Source: Halobacteriovorax sp. (lineage in GTDB: Bacteria; Bdellovibrionota; Bacteriovoracia; Bacteriovoracales; Bacteriovoracaceae). From it: a stretch of DNA of 15,492 nucleotides. The DNA lies in contig NZAF01000073.1 in the NCBI GenBank assembly GCA_002686115.1, positions 1 to 15,492 of the forward strand, given 5' to 3'. The notes below the pieces were generated by a model that searched no databases, was not told where the DNA came from, and saw nothing but the letters and a program-made list of their open reading frames with translations. Below are positions 1 to 7,134 of this stretch, piece after piece; the first letter of the stretch is position 1, and each line of letters starts with the position of its first letter. The position numbers were made by a program, and so were the translations under genes.

Positions 1-753
1 ATTTAAAATTTTATTTGTTTCACTCATCGCCTTCCACTCTTCTCTTGTCTGTCCATTATCAACAGCAGAGTCAATCCAAGGAATGAGATTAAGAGCAAGC
101 GGTACACCGAAGTTCTCACTATTAAGCTCATTACCATGAAGGATATCGCTCATCTTCTTATCTATTTCTAAAATCGATTTAGAGCTAATCTGTGAATATT
201 TAGAACCAATGACTCCCATTTGCGCTAAAAGCTCTTTCATATGCCTTGCACCACCACCAGATGCTGCCTGGTATGTCATTGAAGTCATCCATTCAATGAG
301 ACCTTCTTTAAAAAGTGAACCAATTCCCATAAGCATAAGGGAAACCGTACAATTTCCTCCGATAAAGTTCTTAACACCTTTATCAATTGAATGATCAATG
401 AAGTCTCTATTAACTGGATCTAAAATAATGATACTATCATCATCCATTCTCTTGGCACTTGCAGCATCAATCCAATAACCACTCCATTCAATGCTTTCTA
501 GTTTAGGTCTTATATCCTTTGTATAATCACCACCCTGACATGAAATAATAATATCCATTTCACTTAAAGCTTTTTCATCATTTGCATCTTTAAGCTTATA
601 TTCTTTATCATAAAGTCTTGGTCCAATCTCACCTGCTTGTGACGTCGAATAAAAATGAGCATCAATATTTTTGAAGTCTCCTTCTTCTAACATTCTCTCA
701 ATTAAGACTGAGCCAACCATTCCACGCCAGCCAATAATACCAACTTTTTTCAT
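1..753 (-). CDS. asd: Aspartate-semialdehyde dehydrogenase (partial, C-terminus outside window)
   Basis: Reduces L-aspartyl-4-phosphate to L-aspartate-4-semialdehyde with NADPH, the step between LysC and DapA, in the cytoplasm. The 251 codons visible in the window (E. coli Asd has about 367) align from memory closely with the E. coli-type enzyme. They include the N-terminal nucleotide-binding start MKKVGIIGWRGMVGSV, the STSQ segment (36-39), CQGGDYT (72-78), YWIDAAS (93-99), the catalytic-cysteine motif GGNCTVSLM with Cys135 at the same number as in E. coli, and YQAASGGGARHM. The frame is open to base 1, so the gene continues beyond the window. The ATG at 753 (reverse strand) is preceded by the Shine-Dalgarno-like AAGGGA. 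It is transcribed divergently from lysC, whose product feeds it. The family call is secure. Confidence 0.96.
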   Translation of the reverse strand, partial: MKKVGIIGWRGMVGSVLIERMLEEGDFKNIDAHFYSTSQAGEIGPRLYDKEYKLKDANDEKALSEMDIIISCQGGDYTKDIRPKLESIEWSGYWIDAASAKRMDDDSIIILDPVNRDFIDHSIDKGVKNFIGGNCTVSLMLMGIGSLFKEGLIEWMTSMTYQAASGGGARHMKELLAQMGVIGSKYSQISSKSILEIDKKMSDILHGNELNSENFGVPLALNLIPWIDSAVDNGQTREEWKAMSETNKILN

Positions 754-833
754 AAGTCATTTCCCTTTTAAATAAGTGCCCACATATTCTAAGAAAGGCT
801 CACTCATAGATCAATGAAATTTCTAACTTTTTC

Positions 834-860
834 TTGTCAACCCTTAAGATTATCGATTAC
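834..860 (+). promoter_or_regulatory. Candidate promoter of the lysine operon
   Basis: TTGTCA (834-839) resembles a sigma70 -35 box. GATTAC (855-860) is a poor -10 with a 15-nt spacer. Transcription would begin near 867, just ahead of riboswitch P1 at 869, which is the main reason to propose it. On the opposite strand the same bases give TTGACA (835-840), a perfect -35 hexamer facing asd, but no convincing -10 follows it. A weak call based on position more than on sequence. Confidence 0.3.
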
Positions 861-868
861 CCTATTCT

Positions 869-1041
869 TTGTTGAAGAGGTGCATTTCAAAGTAAACTAT
901 TATTTGCAGGCCTTGCATTTGATAATAGTCCAGGTTGAGTTTGCCGAAATACTGAGTCTATGGGCCTAGTTCAGTGTTGGTTATAAAGGCGGAAGCTTAA
1001 TAACTGTCATCGTTAATAAAAAGATGGAGTGCTTCACACAA
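869..1041 (+). promoter_or_regulatory. Lysine riboswitch (L-box) aptamer in the lysC leader
   Basis: All five helices of the lysine aptamer can be drawn by hand. P1 pairs 869-877 with 1032-1041 (one bulge). P2 contains a perfect 8-bp stem, 896-903 with 922-929. P3 pairs AATACTGA 948-955 with 971-978. P4 pairs GTTAT 980-984 with 1000-1004 and is capped by a GGAA tetraloop. P5 pairs CATC 1008-1011 with GATG 1023-1026. Conserved junction sequences are present: GAGGTGC near 877-883, GCCGAA at 943-948, CTGTCATCG at 1004-1012 and GGAGTGC at 1026-1032. The P2 loop AGGCCT (908-913) can kiss the P3 loop GGGCCT (962-967) over six pairs. Lysine binding is expected to lower expression of the downstream operon. 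No T-run terminator lies between the aptamer and lysC, so control of translation start is more likely than attenuation (inference). Confidence 0.93.
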
Positions 1042-1105
1042 TGTAAAATAGTCAACTATTACTCATTTGTGTCGTCCCCCATTCATTTAAAAGGAATTAA
1101 GTGCA
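1036..1105 (+). promoter_or_regulatory. Putative expression platform and ribosome binding site of lysC
   Basis: Between the aptamer and the lysC ATG (1106), the segment CATTTGTGT at 1064-1072 can pair with ACACAATG at about 1036-1043, which is the 3' strand of P1, with one bulge. This gives an alternative stem that would compete with ligand-stabilised P1. A small hairpin, AATAG/CTATT (about 1047-1060), lies inside it. The Shine-Dalgarno AAGGAA is at 1091-1096, and GAAT (1094-1097) could weakly pair with ATTC (1081-1084), a possible sequestering hairpin. There is no GC-rich stem followed by T residues, so it does not look like an intrinsic terminator. The folding is hand-drawn and the mechanism is inferred. 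Confidence 0.5.
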
Positions 1106-2452
1106 ATGAAGGAAGTTATTGTCTCTAAATTTGGCGGAAGCTCCATGGCAGACTATGAGGCCATGACAAGATCAGCGAAAATAGCAATTAATCAAAATTC
1201 AAATATTGTAGTTGTCTCTGCAGTATACGGAGTCACTAATCTCTTAGTTGAATTAAGTAAGAAGTCTTGTGATAGTGAATGGAATGATATCGAACCTCTT
1301 TTAAAAGAAGTTAGAAATAAGCATGAAAGAATACTTGAAAAACTTCCCTCTCAAAACGAACTTAAAGAAAAAGTAAATAAGCATTTAGAAGAATTAAATA
1401 CTTTAGTAAAAGGTATATTCTTATTAAAGGAATGCTCTGCAAGAACATATGATTCTCTCTTATCATTTGGAGAGAGATTGTCTTCACTTATCTTTGCAGA
1501 AGTTGTTAAAGAAAATACAGAAAAAGATACTCAATTTTTTGATGTAAGAAAAGTACTCATAACAAGTGATGATTTTAACAAAGCAACACCACAGATCGAT
1601 ATCATTTCAAAAAAATGTGATCAACATCTCTATGACGCAAAATATGGAAATGTTCTTTTTATCACTCAGGGTTTTATTGGAAATTCTATCGAAGGACATA
1701 CTACGACTCTAGGAAGAGGAGGAAGTGATTATTCAGCTTCTCTCATTGCAGAAGGTATTGGTGCAGATATACTTCAAATTTGGACAGATGTCGCAGGAAT
1801 TGCAACGACTGATCCAAGGATTGTCAAAGAAGCAAAACTTATCGATGAGATCACGTATTCTGAAGCTGCCGAGCTTGCAACTTTTGGTGCAAAAATACTT
1901 CACCCAACAACTCTAAGTCCTGCACTTAGAAGTAATATAAAAGTCTTTGTAGGCTCAAGCTATGAACCAGAAGCCAAAGGTACATGGATAAAGACAAAAG
2001 TTGAAAATGCACCTCTTGTCAGAGCAATGGCAAAGAGGACAAGTCAGACTCTTTTAACACTTTCAACTCCAAAAATGTTAGATGCTCACGGATTTTTATT
2101 TGATATTTTTAAAGTATTTAATGATTTTAAAATAAGTGTTGATTCCATTACGACATCAGAAATTTCAGTTGCCGTTACAATTGATAATGATGTCACTCAT
2201 AATAAAAAGTTTATTGATGAATTAAGTAAGCTTGGAAAAGTTAAGATTGAAAATGATTTGTCACTAGTAAGTATTATTGGAAATGAAATAAACCACACAC
2301 CAAATTTAGCTCGAAGAATATTTTCACGTTTAGACAATATTAATGTGAGGATGATTTGTTTAGGAGCAAGTAAGCACAATTTCTGTTTTCTTGTTAATGA
2401 GAAACAGTCAGATGATGCGATAAGATTTCTTCATAAGGAGTTCATCTCATGA
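1106..2452 (+). CDS. lysC: Lysine-sensitive-type aspartokinase (aspartokinase III)
   Basis: Phosphorylates L-aspartate with ATP, the first committed step of the aspartate family pathway. The 448 residues match the length of monofunctional E. coli LysC (449), and the sequence resembles it throughout. The kinase domain has VSKFGGSSMADYEAM near the N-terminus (Lys8 and the Gly pair), then SFGERLSS, the TTTLGRGGSDYSA nucleotide/aspartate loop, IWTDVAGI and TTDPR. EAAELATFGAKILHPTT and VFVGSS follow. The C-terminal third has two ACT-like stretches, beginning near SQTLLTLSTPKML and SLVSIIGNE, the latter ending in VRMICLGASKHNFCFLV. The ACT arrangement is that of lysine-inhibited enzymes. It is the first gene after the lysine riboswitch, so it is probably controlled both by riboswitch and by allostery. 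AAGGAA at 1091-1096 supports the ATG at 1106. The stop overlaps the dapB start by 4 nt. Confidence 0.96.
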   Translation: MKEVIVSKFGGSSMADYEAMTRSAKIAINQNSNIVVVSAVYGVTNLLVELSKKSCDSEWNDIEPLLKEVRNKHERILEKLPSQNELKEKVNKHLEELNTLVKGIFLLKECSARTYDSLLSFGERLSSLIFAEVVKENTEKDTQFFDVRKVLITSDDFNKATPQIDIISKKCDQHLYDAKYGNVLFITQGFIGNSIEGHTTTLGRGGSDYSASLIAEGIGADILQIWTDVAGIATTDPRIVKEAKLIDEITYSEAAELATFGAKILHPTTLSPALRSNIKVFVGSSYEPEAKGTWIKTKVENAPLVRAMAKRTSQTLLTLSTPKMLDAHGFLFDIFKVFNDFKISVDSITTSEISVAVTIDNDVTHNKKFIDELSKLGKVKIENDLSLVSIIGNEINHTPNLARRIFSRLDNINVRMICLGASKHNFCFLVNEKQSDDAIRFLHKEFIS

Positions 2453-3126
2453 AATTGGCCATCTTAGGAAAGGGAAAAACTGGAAGATATGTAACAGAAC
2501 TCTTACAAGATCAAGATCAAATAGAATACAAAGTCTTCGATTCTAAAAGACCTGCTACCCTAGAAGATTTAAAGTCTTTCGATGTTTGCTTGTCTTTTTT
2601 GACTGGGGAAGTATTTGTCTCTTACATTGATATTTTAACAGAGTCAGGAATCTGCGTTGTTACTGGCTCAACAGGTTTTGAATTTAATGATTTTCAATTA
2701 GCTAATATTCAATCAGGTGATGCTGCTTGGATTAAGGCCAATAACTTTTCTCTTGGGATGAATATCGTTAAACAGATGATAGAAGTCATGTCACTAGCAC
2801 CTAAACTATTTGATGATTATAAATGCTCTATCCATGAGATTCATCACACTAAGAAACTAGATGCACCAAGTGGAACTGCCCTATCATGGAGCGACTGGCT
2901 AGATCTACCAAATCATATCACAAGTGAAAGAACCGGAGATGTTGTAGGCACTCACACTCTTACCCTTGAAACTCAAACTGAAAAAATATCACTTACACAT
3001 GAAGCACTAGATCGATCAATCTTTGCTAAGGGCGCTATATGGGCCGTTAAAAAAGTACGAACATTAGAACCTGGTCTTCATGATTTTTCTAAGATCGCAC
3101 TTAGTACACTTTTGGAGGAAAAATGA
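2449..3126 (+). CDS. dapB: 4-hydroxy-tetrahydrodipicolinate reductase, short form
   Basis: Reduces the DapA product to tetrahydrodipicolinate with NAD(P)H in the cytoplasm. The best evidence is the family's catalytic segment, here HHTKKLDAPSGTALSW, with the two histidines, the lysine and the DAPSGT loop. An N-terminal Rossmann motif GKGKTG (residues 7-12) replaces the usual GxxGRMG form, and VTGSTGF and NNFSLGMN are the conserved middle motifs. At 225 residues it is shorter than E. coli DapB (about 273), in the size range of the compact forms known in some other phyla. The ATG at 2449 overlaps the lysC stop as ATGA, and AAGGAG at 2435-2440 supports that start. The stop overlaps dapA in the same way, which suggests translational coupling through lysC-dapB-dapA. 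Confidence 0.93.
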   Translation: MKLAILGKGKTGRYVTELLQDQDQIEYKVFDSKRPATLEDLKSFDVCLSFLTGEVFVSYIDILTESGICVVTGSTGFEFNDFQLANIQSGDAAWIKANNFSLGMNIVKQMIEVMSLAPKLFDDYKCSIHEIHHTKKLDAPSGTALSWSDWLDLPNHITSERTGDVVGTHTLTLETQTEKISLTHEALDRSIFAKGAIWAVKKVRTLEPGLHDFSKIALSTLLEEK

Positions 3127-4004
3127 ATCTCAATAACACAAAACTATGGACAGCAGTCATCACTCCGATGAATCAAGACGGAAGCGTCGATTATGAGTCT
3201 TTAAAAAATGTTTTAAAAGCACAAAACGAAGCGGGAAATGGAATCCTCATTCTTGGTTCAACTGGAGAAGCTTTAAATATAGATGAAAAAGAGGCAAGAG
3301 AAATCTTAGAATTTGCCTGTAATTTTGAAAAGACTGTCCCTCTTATGTGCGGAGTTGGTGGGATAAATTTAAAAGCGACAAGTGAATGGGTTGATTATTT
3401 AAATACATTAAATATTGATTGTTATCTAGTGGTCACACCACTTTATGCAAAGCCTGGAGATGAGGGACAATATGAATGGTTTAAAACGTTATTAGATAAA
3501 GCTAACAAACCATGTATGCTTTATAATGTTCCAAGTAGAACAGGAAAAGATATGTCTTTAAAGGCATGTGAAAAACTCATTGATCATCCAAAATTTTGGG
3601 CAATAAAAGAGGCCAGTGGTTCTGTAGAAAAATTTAGTCAGTATGTACAAACTTGTAAGAACCAATCAGTCTATTCAGGGGATGATGCTCTTTTGCCTGA
3701 GTTCACTAAAGTGGGTTGCAAAGGACTAGTCTCTGTTGCTGCTAATGTGTGGCCAAAAGAAACAAATCTCTACACAAAAAAATGTTTAGATAATTCGTTA
3801 AAAGAAACTAAATTATGGGAAGATGCCTCAAACTCACTCTTTGTTGCTTCAAACCCTATCCCAGTTAAATGGCTTATGAGCGAGGTTGGTCAGATTAAAT
3901 CACCAACACTAAGAGCACCACTTACTGTTAATGATATGAATTCAATGGACACTGTGAAAAATTCACATCAAAATATTACAAATTGGTATAGAGAAAATAG
4001 TTAA
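3123..4004 (+). CDS. dapA: 4-hydroxy-tetrahydrodipicolinate synthase
   Basis: Condenses pyruvate with aspartate semialdehyde through a Schiff-base lysine, the branch point into lysine/DAP synthesis. The 293 residues fit the family (E. coli 292). Visible motifs are ITPMNQDGSVDYESL at the N-terminus, GSTGEALN with the triad Thr47, YNVPSRTG with the catalytic Tyr134, and AIKEASGS with the Schiff-base Lys162. Each is within a few residues of its E. coli equivalent. VYSGDDALLPEF and VSVAANVWP complete the TIM-barrel signature. Its start overlaps the dapB stop by 4 nt, and GGAGG at 3114-3118 inside dapB supports it. The product goes to DapB, encoded immediately upstream. Confidence 0.97.
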   Translation: MNLNNTKLWTAVITPMNQDGSVDYESLKNVLKAQNEAGNGILILGSTGEALNIDEKEAREILEFACNFEKTVPLMCGVGGINLKATSEWVDYLNTLNIDCYLVVTPLYAKPGDEGQYEWFKTLLDKANKPCMLYNVPSRTGKDMSLKACEKLIDHPKFWAIKEASGSVEKFSQYVQTCKNQSVYSGDDALLPEFTKVGCKGLVSVAANVWPKETNLYTKKCLDNSLKETKLWEDASNSLFVASNPIPVKWLMSEVGQIKSPTLRAPLTVNDMNSMDTVKNSHQNITNWYRENS

Positions 4005-4007
4005 AAA

Positions 4008-4012
4008 AAGGA
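4008..4012 (+). promoter_or_regulatory. Ribosome binding site deciding the GTG start of dapD
   Basis: AAGGA lies six bases before the GTG at 4019, in the only non-overlapping intergenic gap of the operon. No ATG with comparable spacing exists nearby, so the GTG start is favoured. Confidence 0.7.
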
Positions 4013-4018
4013 ATAATT

Positions 4019-4783
4019 GTGAGCAAAAATAACTGGAAAGAAATTTTAAACTTATTAGAAACAGGTGAAGTGAGATCGGCAAACAAGATCGATGGAAAAT
4101 GGGTTGCGAACACAGATGCAAAGAAGGCCATCTTAGAAGCTTTTAAGAATGGTGAAAATGTAGAAATGAAAGATTGGCACTACCCAGGTTTTGTTGACAA
4201 GAATACAGTTCCACCAAGATCATTTACACCAGAAGACAAGGTGAGAATGGTCCCTGGTGGTTCAGCTGTAAGAAGAGGAAGCTATGTAGCTCCAGGTACA
4301 ATTATAATGGCCCCAGCATATGTTAATGTGGGTGCATATATAGATGAAGGAACAATGGTAGATTCACATGCCCTAGTTGGCTCATGTGCTCAAATTGGTA
4401 AGAATGTTCACCTTTCTGCAGGAGTACAAATTGGTGGAGTACTTGAACCAATTGGACTTGCACCAGTTATTATTGAAGATGATTGTTTTATTGGCGCTGG
4501 AGCAGTTATTGTAGAAGGTATTCAAGTCTTAAAAGGAGCTGTTATTGCTCCAGGCGTAAGCTTATCTAAGAGTGTGCCTATTTATGATTGTGTAAATGAA
4601 AGAGTATTAGATAAGGGAGAGCCAATTCCTGAAAACGCAATTGTTGTACCAGGCTCAAGACCTGTTAATGATAAACTTAAATGGGCAAAAGATAATAACC
4701 TATCACTTAATTGTGCACTGATTGTAAAATATCGTGATGACAAGAGTAATGAGTCTCTTGAGCTTGAGAGTTTCTTAAGATAA
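4019..4783 (+). CDS. dapD: Tetrahydrodipicolinate N-succinyltransferase
   Basis: Transfers succinyl from succinyl-CoA to tetrahydrodipicolinate and so commits the operon to the succinylase branch. The protein has 254 residues, somewhat shorter than E. coli DapD (274). The family core is clear: MVPGGSAVRRGSYVAPGT, APAYVNVGAYIDEGTMVDS, GSCAQIGKNVHLSAGV, IGGVLEP, IIEDDCFIGAGAVIVEGI. Together these form a left-handed beta-helix of hexapeptide repeats over about residues 75-190. The VLEP and EGTMVDS motifs argue for DapD over the acetyl-transferring DapH. The start is GTG at 4019, supported by AAGGA at 4008-4012 six bases upstream. This is the only operon junction with a true gap (14 nt). The last base of the stop codon is the first base of the next start. 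A succinylated intermediate makes a desuccinylase necessary, which matters for the last gene of the operon. Confidence 0.95.
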   Translation: MSKNNWKEILNLLETGEVRSANKIDGKWVANTDAKKAILEAFKNGENVEMKDWHYPGFVDKNTVPPRSFTPEDKVRMVPGGSAVRRGSYVAPGTIIMAPAYVNVGAYIDEGTMVDSHALVGSCAQIGKNVHLSAGVQIGGVLEPIGLAPVIIEDDCFIGAGAVIVEGIQVLKGAVIAPGVSLSKSVPIYDCVNERVLDKGEPIPENAIVVPGSRPVNDKLKWAKDNNLSLNCALIVKYRDDKSNESLELESFLR

Positions 4784-6000
4784 TGGATATCCAAAAGCAA
4801 CTCCCAAATCTATTAAAAACAATTAAGAGAATTGATTCATCATTTTTCTACTATGATCTTGATTTTCTTGAAGAACATCTAAAAGAGATGAATGATCTAA
4901 GAGATCCTGATATCAAATTATGGTTTGCTACGAAGGCAAATCCTCTCTCTAGTATATTAAAGCTCATGAGAAATTTGAATTTTGGTGTAGATGTAGCAAG
5001 CTTAGGTGAGCTTGAACAGGTTATTCGCTCAGGCGTCAAGCCCGAAGATATCATATCAACAGGGCCTAGTAAGAGTCGAAAGTACCTTCGATCTCTTCTG
5101 GATAATGAAATTAATTGTGTCGTGATTGAAAGTGTCTACCAATTAAAATGGTTAGAAGAAGTCGCTAAAGAAAAGGGAGTCAAGGCAAGATGCCTTCTTA
5201 GAGCACAACTAGAATGGGAAGAAGGAAGTTCTGTTCTAGGTGGCAATGATGTTACATGTTTTGGAATGGATAAAGAAACTCTTCTTTCAATTGATCTGTC
5301 TCAATATGAAAATGTTGAAGTCATCGGCTTTCATGTTTTCCAGTGGGGAAATATTTTAGAGACGCAAAGATTAGAAAAAATATGGGATAAAATTTGTCTT
5401 GAGATTAAAGAAATTGCTTCTCAGTTAAATGTTCAACCAGAAGTTATTGACCTTGGAGGAGGAATAGGTATTCCTTATGAAAAGGGAGATAAAAGAGTTT
5501 CTTTTAAAAAGATAAATGAGATACTTGTGAATCTTAAAAAGAAACATGGCCTACAAAAAATATGGATGGAACTTGGAAGATTTGCAGTTGGCGAATGTGG
5601 ACTTTATCTCTCTCAAGTGATTGATAGAAAGAAAACTAGAGGTCGAGATATTCTAGTATTAGATGGCGGCATAAATCATATCGCACGACCTGCTCTCACT
5701 GATCAGGCATTCCCTGCAGAAGTTTTAATGATTGATAAAGATAAAGAAGCATCTAAAGAGACGAGTAAATTTCAAGTTCATGGTCCTCTTTGCACCTCAC
5801 TAGATCATCTTGGTACTTTTGAACTCCCCGCAAACGTTGATTATGGCGACTGGTTAGTTTTTAAAAATTGTGGCGCCTATGGTTTTACTGAGGCGATGCC
5901 GTTTTTTCTCTGTCATAATCTACCTGCTGAGCTTGTCTCTTATAAGGGTGACCTGATGACTCCAAGGACAATAAAGACGAGTACGGATTGGCTAGTATGA
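4783..6000 (+). CDS. Fold-type III PLP decarboxylase, LysA-position, BtrK-like motifs
   Basis: PLP-dependent decarboxylase of the alanine-racemase/DAP-decarboxylase fold, 405 residues. The context says it makes lysine from meso-DAP, like LysA. Visible features: FATKANP with the PLP lysine Lys51, FGVDVAS, GFHVF at 182-186, DLGGGIG (223-229) for the PLP phosphate, ELGR (263-266) in place of the usual EPGR, LDGGINHIARPAL, GPLCTSLD (335-341) and CGAYGF with Tyr366. Canonical LysA enzymes usually have GxHxHxGS and CESGD. Here the second His is Phe186 and the C-x-x-x-D element reads CTSLD. That form is, from memory, typical of BtrK-like and siderophore-type relatives. It is therefore either a divergent DAP decarboxylase or an enzyme with a different amino-acid substrate. 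The ATG shares one base with the dapD stop (TAATG), and the stop overlaps the next gene. The fold is certain; the substrate is not. Confidence 0.85.
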   Translation: MDIQKQLPNLLKTIKRIDSSFFYYDLDFLEEHLKEMNDLRDPDIKLWFATKANPLSSILKLMRNLNFGVDVASLGELEQVIRSGVKPEDIISTGPSKSRKYLRSLLDNEINCVVIESVYQLKWLEEVAKEKGVKARCLLRAQLEWEEGSSVLGGNDVTCFGMDKETLLSIDLSQYENVEVIGFHVFQWGNILETQRLEKIWDKICLEIKEIASQLNVQPEVIDLGGGIGIPYEKGDKRVSFKKINEILVNLKKKHGLQKIWMELGRFAVGECGLYLSQVIDRKKTRGRDILVLDGGINHIARPALTDQAFPAEVLMIDKDKEASKETSKFQVHGPLCTSLDHLGTFELPANVDYGDWLVFKNCGAYGFTEAMPFFLCHNLPAELVSYKGDLMTPRTIKTSTDWLV

Positions 6001-7133
6001 AAAATACTTTATTTATAAAGAAGTTAAAAATTGATCAAACTGTAGCAAATGATATGGTGATTACTGTCTATGAATTTGTCTCTACAAAACCAGGAAAGAC
6101 AGTTTATCTACAATCAAGTGTTCACGGTGCAGAGTTGCAAGGTAATGCAGTTATCTATGAGTTATTTAACTACTTAAAAGAAGTAGACTTTTGTGGAAAG
6201 ATAATTCTTGTACCTCTTGCTAATCCATATGCAAGTTCACAAAAGTCTGGAACATACACTCATGGTAGATTTAATCCCGTTACAGGAGACAATTGGAATA
6301 GAATGTATCTAGATCTTTGTTCTCTTGATCAAGAGCAAGGTGGGATAGACTTTAAAAAATTTATTGAAAGTCATGGTGAAAAAAGTGCTCAAGAAATCAA
6401 CAAAGACTTTAAAAAAGTAATCAGAAAAGGTTTTGAAACGTACCTAAAATATCACCGCGACTATGGAATAGATGAAAATAAATCTCTATTTATTGAACTT
6501 CAAAGACTTGCAAGTGAAGCGGATATAGTCCTTGATCTCCATACTGGTGCACGAGCAACTCGCTATATCTACTCTCCTGAATGCCAAGAAGACAAAATGA
6601 AAGATATTAATTTTCCTCACTATATTGTCATCCCTAATGAGTTTGGTGGCGCAATGGATGAAGCAAGCTTTATGCCTTGGTTTAAGCTTAGTGAAAATTT
6701 CAAAAAAGAGAATATTGATTATCAATATGACTTTGAATCTTATACCGTTGAATTAGGGAATGAAGAAGTTATTGATATGGATGCTGCAAAGAATGACGCT
6801 GTAAATATTCTTAACCTTCTTCATCAAAGAGATGTTTTAAAAGATAGGCCAAAAGTTAAAAAGACAAAGCAGTATAAGTGTTCACTTAAGGACTATAAAT
6901 CATACTATGCCAAGGCAGCAGGGTTATGTGAGTACCACATAAAGCCTGGAGAGCATTTTAAAGAAAATGATCTCTTATGCTCGATTTACAAGATGGATAG
7001 ATTGGATGAAAGAAATGCTGTGACTGAGATCAGGGCCCTGACTTCAGGCATTGTTATACATCAAACTCCAAGTGCATCTGTTAAAAAGGGTATGGAGCTT
7101 ATACAAGTATTTTCTAATCCAGTAACTCTATAA
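5997..7133 (+). CDS. AstE/aspartoacylase-like zinc deacylase, candidate DapE substitute
   Basis: M14-like metal-dependent amidohydrolase of the succinylglutamate desuccinylase/aspartoacylase type. From the ATG at 5997 (378 residues) the zinc ligands are HGAE (His43, Glu46) and DLHTG (His182). The probable catalytic glutamate is Glu252 in YTVELG. NWNRMY resembles the substrate-binding DxNR region of the family. The last hundred or so residues, with a GEHF...GIVIHQ pattern, look like the usual C-terminal beta-barrel domain. The frame can be opened at TTG 5988, but the ATG at 5997 makes an ATGA overlap with the upstream stop, as elsewhere in this operon, and is preferred. DapD yields N-succinyl compounds and no DapE is seen, so it probably removes succinate from N-succinyl-DAP or a derivative (inference). 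It is last in the operon and meets the next, opposing gene with a 1-nt gap. Confidence 0.8.
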   Translation: MKNTLFIKKLKIDQTVANDMVITVYEFVSTKPGKTVYLQSSVHGAELQGNAVIYELFNYLKEVDFCGKIILVPLANPYASSQKSGTYTHGRFNPVTGDNWNRMYLDLCSLDQEQGGIDFKKFIESHGEKSAQEINKDFKKVIRKGFETYLKYHRDYGIDENKSLFIELQRLASEADIVLDLHTGARATRYIYSPECQEDKMKDINFPHYIVIPNEFGGAMDEASFMPWFKLSENFKKENIDYQYDFESYTVELGNEEVIDMDAAKNDAVNILNLLHQRDVLKDRPKVKKTKQYKCSLKDYKSYYAKAAGLCEYHIKPGEHFKENDLLCSIYKMDRLDERNAVTEIRALTSGIVIHQTPSASVKKGMELIQVFSNPVTL

Positions 7134-7134
7134 A

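Noticed and set aside
209..394. Open frame on the plus strand of 61 codons
   Set aside because: Lies antisense inside asd, whose protein shows strong family motifs; no ribosome site and no recognisable product.
764..773. ATTTAAAAGG before asd (minus strand), matched by the same 10-mer before lysC (1085-1094), as a shared operator
   Set aside because: In both places it is the A-rich stretch that contains the ribosome binding site, so resemblance by shared function or base composition is enough.
1047..1060. Hairpin AATAG/CTATT as an intrinsic terminator after the riboswitch
   Set aside because: Stem is short and AT-only, with no following T run; more likely part of a switching structure.
5988..5996. 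TTG at 5988 as start of the AstE-like gene
   Set aside because: Adds only three residues and has no ribosome site of its own; the ATG at 5997 gives the ATGA overlap used at other junctions of this operon.
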